The position numbers and the translations under genes were made by a program. From Tricholoma matsutake (taxonomy: Eukaryota; Basidiomycota; Agaricomycetes; Agaricales; Tricholomataceae): a stretch of 64,000 nt of DNA. Under the pieces are notes generated by a model. It did no database searches. It was not told the DNA's origin and saw only the letters and a program-made list of their open reading frames with translations. Of the stretch, positions 57,440 to 64,000 are shown piece by piece (the first letter of the stretch is position 1; each line of letters starts with the position of its first letter). The stretch is taken from the NCBI GenBank assembly GCA_026075535.2, contig AP026543.1:3534001-3598000 (forward strand), written 5' to 3'.

Positions 57440-58258
57440 GGTCAATCATACTATAAGTGGATATTTCAACTCCTAGCTGTAACCCTCTATCAGATGGGAC
57501 ACTATGGCAATGCAGCATCTGTGGAAGATGTAGCTCTGTTGGCTGGGTGTGGGGAGGGGTCAGTTGTCAACTACACTGACCAGTGTTTCACAGTGATTGA
57601 AAGTCTTAATGACCTTTTTGTCCACCATTTGACACCTGCTGAGAAAGAAATTGAAAAGAGGTGGATGGATGAAAACCTTGGGTTTAGAGGAAAGTGGTGA
57701 GATTGTTGGTTGATGTATGATGGAACTATTGTGGTTTTATTTCAAAAACCTGGTTTGAATGGAGATGCATACTACATGTGGAAGGTCTCAATCTCCAGGT
57801 ATGGAGTGACAAAATAGCCCTTATTTCAATTGCCTGAATAACATTGACACAGATAGGAAATACTCCATCAAATCTGCAGATTGCTGATTACTTGCATGGC
57901 TTGACAGGGTCAGCTTATGATGCCACTGCATTCCAGCATACTACAGCTGCCAAGCATCCAGATTTCCTCTTTGATAATGAAGAATTTGTCTGGGCACATT
58001 CCACATATGCTGTCAGTGCACAAACAATTCCTGTGGATAAATGGCCTGCCTCACTTGATTCAGCAAATGCACTGTTTGATCATGTTCTTGCTCAGCTCTG
58101 TGTACAATCAGAACATTGCATGGGAGCATTAAAGGGATGATTTCAGTGCCTTCGTGGTCTTTGGGTAAATATAAATTCTAATTCTGAGTATGCTCATGTG
58201 CTCTTCACTGGATAACAGTTGCTATAATTCTCCACAATCTCATTGAAGGTGTAGAAAA
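57440..58258 (+). pseudogene. PIF/Harbinger-type DDE transposase relic
   Basis: Segments in order: LYQMGHYGNAASVEDVALLA, TPAEKEIEKRWMDENLGFRG, LMYDGTIVVLFQKPGLNGDA, then a break, IGNTPSNLQIADYLHGLTGS and AYDATAFQH, and FDHVLAQLCVQSEHCMGALK followed by a stop, with AIILHNLIE-like sequence in another frame. This is the DDE_4/Harbinger layout with the catalytic D (YDGT), D (AYDATAF) and E (SEHCMG) positions. Frame breaks and stops make it inactive. A copia LTR is inserted directly after it. Confidence 0.65.
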
Positions 58259-58612
58259 TCAATCCTAGTACAACAAGAGTGAACTCAGTCTCTGTATAAG
58301 TGACTGTATTAGTACTGTACCTAGTACAACAAGAGTGAACTATAAGTACAGTAAGTAATCGATCGCTACTGAATAATAAGTCGTTACTCATCTCAGTCTC
58401 TGTATAAGTGACTGAGGTGATCTGGTATCCATCTACTGTATATATACAAGTCAGGTTAGATAAAGGAGAATGGTATAAAGGTATCCGTGACACAGATACA
58501 AACATGCACATCAAAGGGATGTGCTAAGTATAGTACACACATCAATTAACATGCTGAGATCCATATTTGGCAATACAGCATTTGCATGCGCTCACAGTGT
58601 CATTCTCAACAC
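58248..58612 (-). repeat. 3' LTR of the copia element
   Basis: On the minus strand it begins TGTTGAGAATGACAC, a typical copia LTR start, directly preceded by the polypurine tract GAGGAGGAG. It contains direct repeats of CCTAGTACAACAAGAG and CAGTCTCTGTATAAGTGACT (plus-strand wording). The distal boundary near 58248 is approximate. Confidence 0.6.
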
Positions 58613-61600
58613 TCCTCCTCACCGTGAATACTCCTCCTCGCATGGAATCAAGTTAGCGGAGGCTGAGGAAGCCACATAGGTAAGTGAATTGTTTGACATC
58701 TAGCGCCTTCATGAACATGTCCACGACATTCTCATGGGTGTTGACGTGGGTAAGTCATAATTCATTTGATTGGATGCACTTGCGAAGGAAATGGTATTTG
58801 ATGTCAACATGTTTAACATGGGAATGAAGGAGAGGGTCTTCAGATAAGGTCTTGGTAGCAGAGTTATCACAGTAGATTATTGTTGGCGGTGATTGCTGAT
58901 GATTGATGGAATGAAGTAATGTTTGCAACCAGATACATTCCTTGGCTGTCTCAAATGCAGCAATGTACTCAGCTTCACAGGATGAAGTTGCAACAACCTT
59001 TTGTTTACACACTGTCCAGGAGATGGCACCTGAACCGAGGGAGCATATATATCCACCTACACTGTGATGCATATCGAGGCAGTTAGCCCAATCAGAATCA
59101 CTAAATGCATGGAGGGATATGGGTTGATCGCCACCAAGATGAAGTTGAAGCTCCCTGGTACCTTTGATGTAATGCACTAGCCTAGTGGCTGCCTGCCAAT
59201 GTACAAAGGAAAAACAATCAAGGTATCGCGAGAGTTGCTGGATGGCATAAGAAATATCGGGGCATGTGCTGATGGCTAAGTAGAGTAGATAACCCATGAA
59301 TGACTGGTAGGGGAGCTTGTTGAGTTGAGCCTGGTCCTCTGGACACATAGATTGTCAATCTGCACGGCGTAATTTGGTACCAGGCTCTAAAGGCGCAGAT
59401 ACCAGATGGGCATCTTTTTGGCCAAACTGTGACAATTTTATCAATCAGCGCTGTCTGTGATAGCACAACAGTTCTGTTAGCCCTGTCCCAGGTGACAGCA
59501 ACCCCGATGATAAAATGCACCGTGCCCAACTTGGAAATTGTCCATACCTTCCTCATCTGATCCTTGAAGCATTCATTTTCGCTCGTGGAGTCTGCAATGG
59601 ACAGATAGTCATCAATGTGGATGGCTGCAATAATAGTCCCAGAGTCTGACTTGTGGTAGTACATGCAGGATTCACAAGATAAGCGAGTGAACCCCCAATT
59701 GATCATTTGGGTGTTGAGGGTTTGATTCCATATCCATCCACTTTGTTTCATGCCATACAAACTGTGTTGTAGTTGCCAAACCCAGTCCTCTTTACTGGGT
59801 TCCTGAAATCCAGCAGGTTGTTCCATGTATTGCACTTTGTCATCCAGCAGTAACCCATAGAGGAATGCCATTTTGACATCTATCTGTTGTGCATCCCAAC
59901 CAAGGGACGCCGCTAAATGAAGGAGTATCCTCCACAATTCCATGTGTGTGGTCAGTGAGGTAGTCTTAGTATAGTCTTTGCCATAGATTTGTTCAAAACC
60001 CTTGAAAACCAGATGGACCTTCCACCTGACAGCCTTCCCAGTCTCATTACACTTAATATGGAAAACTGGTTTCCCTTTACAGATCTGCTTTCCTTGGGGA
60101 ATGTCACCATGGGGAATCAGTTTGTAAACACCCATATCCTTCAGGGATTGAAGCTCATCTATGTATCCCTCTGTCCATTGATCTGCATCAACTGAGTTCT
60201 TAGCCTGCTCCCATGTTCGAGGATCATCTTCAAATTGAAGTGATTCTGGATCAAAATCCCCCATCTCCGAGATCAGGGCCTGGAATTGATGCGCTTGATC
60301 TCCAAGATCAAGGTTATTGAGTGATTGCCAGAGTTCCTCAATGACATCACAATCATGATTGATCGTGGAATCTGGTGGGCAATCAGTCCTGGTAGCCAAT
60401 GTTGCTGCTCATTGTTCTCGTCGTGCTTCCTTAACTCGTGTGGCACTTTTCTGGGATGTTTTGACAGCAGCAGCAGTTCTGGTAACAGTTGGACCACCAC
60501 TGGGATTTTTCTCAGTGGGAATGGGTGTGCATGAAGAGCGATGCGGGAGGGGTGTAAGTGATTGGACTTGTTGTACATCTGTATTGTGAGTGCCCCTGTC
60601 TGGAGAGTCGCAATTGACAACTGGGTCTTCATTGTCCTCATTATCCAGGGATAGGGGGCTGAAGTTTGATGTAGAGCCTTCAGTCTGGACCCCCCCATTT
60701 TCCATGGTAGGCATAGGCAGTGCTGGTGAGTGACCATCGTGACTTTCGAGGAATCTAATGTGTTAGGAACTGTGGATTTTTCATGTCGCACGGTCATAGC
60801 ATCAATATGATTTCAATTTTGAATCATACCCTACCATACACATTCAATGGAGTGTTTGAAGATTTTAGGGTTGTCCTTCCTGGGGGTAAGGACAAAGGCT
60901 TGGCAACCGATTTCTTTCAGGTAAGAGTAGTCAGGCTTTCTTTTGTACCATAGTTCCCAAGGTGTGGTTCCTTTGAGGGAGCGAGTAGTGGTTTTTGTGT
61001 GTAAATGGGAGGCTGTTAAATAGAATTTGTCCCATAAATATGCTGGTAATCCAGAGTAAATCCGCATTGTATGGGCCTTAGCCATGAGTGTCCTGTGCAT
61101 ATGTTTGACGTGCCCCAATGTGTGCAGAGGTATGGGGAGCAGTAAATCATTGTTCCATTCCCCAAGTCTTCAACCAGGCCTCCGTTTCATGCAACTTAAG
61201 CTCCCCATTATCGGTGATGTAGATTTCAACTTTAAGACCCATTTCAGTTTCTCAGGTGAGTTCCCAGGCTTTAAGTTTGGGAAAAGAATCATATTTGTTG
61301 CGAAGGGTTATTGACCAAGGGAAGGAGGTGTAGTCATCAACTATATCCATTACATATGAATTCCCAGTATGAGACTTCACTGCATGCAGTCCTGACAAAT
61401 CAACCCATACTTTCTGCAACTTCCTCATTGCCTTGTGACCAGGCCCCTCCTCATGTCTTTTTGGGACAGGTGTCTTCATCTGTTTTCCAAGCACACATGA
61501 TTCACACTTAGGTGGTTTTGGTGAAGAAACAAGAGGCACACCTGTGAACATCCCTTTTTTGGCCATATCCCAGATGGATTGGTAGTTGGCATGGCCAAGA

Positions 61601-62560
61601 CGGCGGTGCCATGTTTCCAAGTTTGGGGATTTGTGTATGGAAAAGGCATGGTTGACAGCGGCAGAGTGGAGGCTGAGTGTGTAGAGTTTCTTGGAGAGTC
61701 TGGATCCTCATGCAACCAGTGCACTGGTGGACTTGTCCGTAATCCAACACTCCGTGTTATCGAAGTGTGTGGCAACATTCAAGTCATCAGCCAATACTCC
61801 TATGGAGATGAGTCGGACAGTCAAGTTTGGGATATAGAGTGCATTATGTAAGAGAATTGATGCACCTTGGGCTATCCAGTGTTTGATATCCCCGACACCG
61901 ATGGTGGCTATTGAGGAACCTCCCACCCCTCTAACAGTACATGGTTGAGTCGGACGAAGGGTAAGGAAATCCGATCTGTCAGGTGAAATATGTACAGTTG
62001 CACCAGAGTCGACAATAAAGGGATGCTCATCCAGTGAAAGGTGAGATCAACAGGTCTGAGTAAGTGGTTCGACAGTGAATGCACCATCAGTATGCATGGA
62101 TGTATGTTGGTTCTGGTCAAGAGTCGTAGACACCTCCTCCTCAACAACAATCCATCCCTTGTATTCAACCTCTTCAATGGAAGCAGTGGGAAGGGGATCA
62201 CATGCAAGGCCAGCAAATTCCAGGTGGGAGGCGATGGGTGCAGGGGATTCAGAATTGACCATGACTGTAAAGGCACGTCCATTGACATCCTTTACTGTAA
62301 TTGGGATTTTGGAGCTAGCAGTACCTAGGCAATGGCACGGGTAACCCACAGGTACTTTTGAGCATACCCATACCCATACCCACGTCTACCCCTACCCACA
62401 ACCCGCGGGTCATGAGCTACAGGTCACAGCGGGTATGGGTTTTGTCAGGGGTCTAGGTAACAAAAATACATATATTTAATTATATACTTAACTACAATTA
62501 TCAAACCACCCTATGAGCAGGCGCTTGTAGGTGTGGGGTGGATCGCAGCCCAGAGAAACG

Positions 62561-62692
62561 AAGAAAGAAAAAGAAAAAGAAAAAGAAAAAGAAAAAGAAA
62601 AAGAAAAAGAAAAAGAAAAAGAAAAAGAAAAAGAAAAAGAAAAAGAAAAAGAAAAAGAAAAAGAAAAAGAAAAAGAAAAAGAAAAAAAGAAA
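62561..62692 (+). repeat. (AAAAAG)n microsatellite
   Basis: About 20 near-perfect hexamer units inside element D. The open frames there (poly-Lys, Lys/Glu and Phe/Leu repeats) are artefacts of this tract. Confidence 0.95.
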
Positions 62693-63047
62693 CTGTCCAG
62701 GAGACGCATGTCCCCTGTCCTCTCCCTGTGTCGTTGAGCACCTGTGATCCACCTTGCGAGCAGGGGCTCACAACGGTGGTGGCAGGTGCTGGTCGGCTTC
62801 ATTGTCCTGTCATCATCGTTGTCGTAGTATCCTAGTTAGTACCAAAAAAATATTGTTAGCAGTAGAATCAAAATAATGAAACAGGAGTAAAAAAAAACTT
62901 ACCCTTGGGCCTTTTTTTCCCTTGCTTTGCCTCCTCCTCATTGTTTCCCCCTCAGTCATCTCCCCCGGGCCCGTTGTTCCATTGTCATTCTGTTTGGCAT
63001 GGTGGTGGTGTTGCCATTGTCTTGCCATTTTGAAGTGGCACCCATTC

Positions 63048-63078
63048 CCACCCCGCAAGCAGTTGCTCGCAGCGGTGG
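63048..63078. repeat. Imperfect palindrome, copy in element D
   Basis: Arms CCACCCCGCAAGCA and TGCTCGCAGCGGTGG. This is one of the best-preserved members of the family; the neighbouring copy at 62749-62779 is more diverged. Confidence 0.7.
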
Positions 63079-64000
63079 GTATCTCTATGAATGTAGTTTA
63101 ATATCCTGAATAAAAAATCTGATCATTAGTAGATAAAACAAAAAAGAATAGAAGAAAAAAATGATGTTGTCGTAGAGGCCAAGGAGGAGGGTGGTGGTGG
63201 TGGTTGTGGTAGTGCAGTGGTAGGTTCGACACATCAATACTGTGACATGTCAACGTGTCTCATTTACTTACACAAACATGTCACAACAAAGTGAACATAT
63301 ATAAGTGGTATACTCCTTTGTCACCTCTCACCTGGGGCTCTGCCCCCTTTGTGGTACTTACTGTAGATAGATGATAGTATAATAATCAACTTGTAAATGT
63401 ATGGCCACGTCCCACAATCAATGTGGTGATGTGACTTGTAAATATATTCTACTGCAGCTACATCCTGCTGCACCTATGGCGGCGGGTTGGGCGCGGGTCC
63501 ATGGGTACCCTAGCTGTGACCCGTACCCGTACCCGTGAGTACCCGTACCTGTCAACCTGTGCAGATCCCTAGCAGTACCCGGTGCTTTCTTCTCGAGCAC
63601 CAGCTTCCATGTGGCTTTGGATTCATCGATGGTCTTCCCGGCCATGCCACCTCCAGGCTTGATGCAGTACTCTGTAGTATGCCCAGTCTTTTTACAGACA
63701 GGATTCCCACAAGTGGGCATGTTAGGTGCTTTGTTTGGTTTGGTTTGAGTGGTAAGTGCAATGGTGGAGCGAGAATCATGACGCTGGTCGTTCTCAAGGA
63801 GTGACTGTTCATTCTCCAGGAACATGCAGATGTCCTTTGACCCATATGGGGAACTGGCGGTTGAGGCAGCAATGTCATGGGATATAATGGATTGTGCATG
63901 TGGGAAGTTGTCGCTAAGGGAATTAAGGAGGGCAATACAACAGAGTAGGTCTGCTTTTATGTCCCCCATGGCAAAGCATGCTCAATGAGAGTGCAAATCC

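Larger units (their letters stand above)
62336..63571. mobile_element. hAT-like non-autonomous element D (1,236 bp) nested in copia
   Basis: Its ends are TAGG...CCTA, flanked by perfect 8-bp duplications GCAGTACC (62328-62335 and 63572-63579). The left end has several CCCATACCC motifs and the right end several CCCGTACCC motifs, as subterminal repeats. It splits the copia coding sequence between the gag zinc-knuckle part and the protease part; both halves are in the same orientation on either side. Inside are a long (GAAAAA)n tract and two copies of the imperfect palindrome. No transposase is encoded. Confidence 0.8.
58653..64000 (-). mobile_element. Ty1/copia retrotransposon, defective, 5' end beyond the window
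   Basis: Minus-strand order from right to left. Gag with zinc knuckle CGNPVCKKTGHTTEYC is at about 63.7 kb. A protease-region segment follows at 62.05-62.33 kb. Gag-pre-integrase is at about 61.6 kb (WHRRLGHANYQSIWDMAKKG). The integrase has VWVDLSGLHAVKSHTGNSYV and VDDYTSF, with its distal part (LMAKAHTMRIYSGLPAYLWD) at 60.83-61.1 kb. The reverse transcriptase is at 59.2-60.4 kb (MELWRILLHLAASLGWDAQQ, DVKMAFLYGLL, HIDDYLSIADS). RNase H is at 58.75-59.3 kb (ATSSCEAEYIAAFETAKE). Several stops and a frameshift near 59.4 kb inactivate it; the stop after IQSNEL is TGA where a CGA is expected. Element D is inserted at 62336-63571. Confidence 0.85.

Noticed and set aside
62531..62835. Open frames coding poly-Lys, Lys/Glu or Phe/Leu repeats
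   Set aside because: Six-base microsatellite read in different frames; not a gene.
1..64000. CRISPR arrays, operons or other prokaryotic features
   Set aside because: Spliceosomal introns in nearly all genes show this is eukaryotic nuclear DNA; no regularly spaced direct repeats of CRISPR type were seen.

Overview
The window looks like nuclear DNA of a filamentous basidiomycete, probably an Agaricomycete. Genes are split by many introns of about 50 nt, and the gene set is fungal: DASH Spc19, Cdc14/SIN, MGM101, Coa3, a gephyrin-type MogA-MoeA fusion and Pgc1-like GDPD. The mobile elements are chromoviruses, copia, hAT-like, Harbinger and Helitron-type sequences. All annotation is from reading the sequence and joining exons by eye; nothing was searched against a database.

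Positions 1 to about 37,300 are gene-rich and keep normal CpG. In order: 3' end of a Cdc14-like SIN gene (+), COA3 (-), a tiny secreted-protein gene with a 15-nt microexon (+), SPC19 (+), a 12-exon gamma-tubulin complex GCP5-like gene (-), MGM101 (-), two tandem 13-exon 4-coumarate:CoA-ligase-like genes ending in a peroxisomal ARL tripeptide (+), a decayed RTA1-like gene (+), mitochondrial D-lactate dehydrogenase (+), eIF3e (-), an intron-containing tRNA-Glu, a 704-bp hAT-like element with perfect 8-bp target duplications, the molybdenum-cofactor MogA-MoeA fusion (-), an uncharacterised basic/coiled-coil protein (-), a lysophosphatidic acid acyltransferase (+), a glycerophosphodiester phosphodiesterase (+), a 638-residue Ser/Pro-rich protein (+) and an aquaporin-like relic.

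From about 37,300 to the end the sequence is a transposon graveyard with strongly depleted CpG. It holds a tRNA-like sequence, a gag relic, a nearly complete but stop-riddled Ty3 chromovirus (39.2-45.3 kb), a PIF1/Helitron-type helicase-peptidase fragment between two direct repeats of about 1.2 kb, LTR fragments, a second chromodomain relic, three more hAT-like non-autonomous elements with perfect 8-bp duplications, a LINE RNase H fragment fused to a Harbinger transposase relic, and a minus-strand Ty1/copia element (58.2 kb to the window end) whose gag-protease junction carries one of the hAT-like insertions. Most premature stops in the chromovirus are TGA at sites best explained as former CGA arginine codons, which points to CpG-directed C-to-T decay.

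The host genes are mainly housekeeping: cytokinesis and spindle (Cdc14, Spc19, GCP5), mitochondrial genome and respiration (MGM101, Coa3, D-LDH), translation (eIF3e), lipid metabolism (AGPAT, GDPD, acyl-CoA ligases) and cofactor synthesis. They do not form an evident pathway cluster. The most dynamic locus is the duplicated acyl-CoA ligase pair, which shows a 342-bp perfect identity tract suggestive of recent gene conversion.
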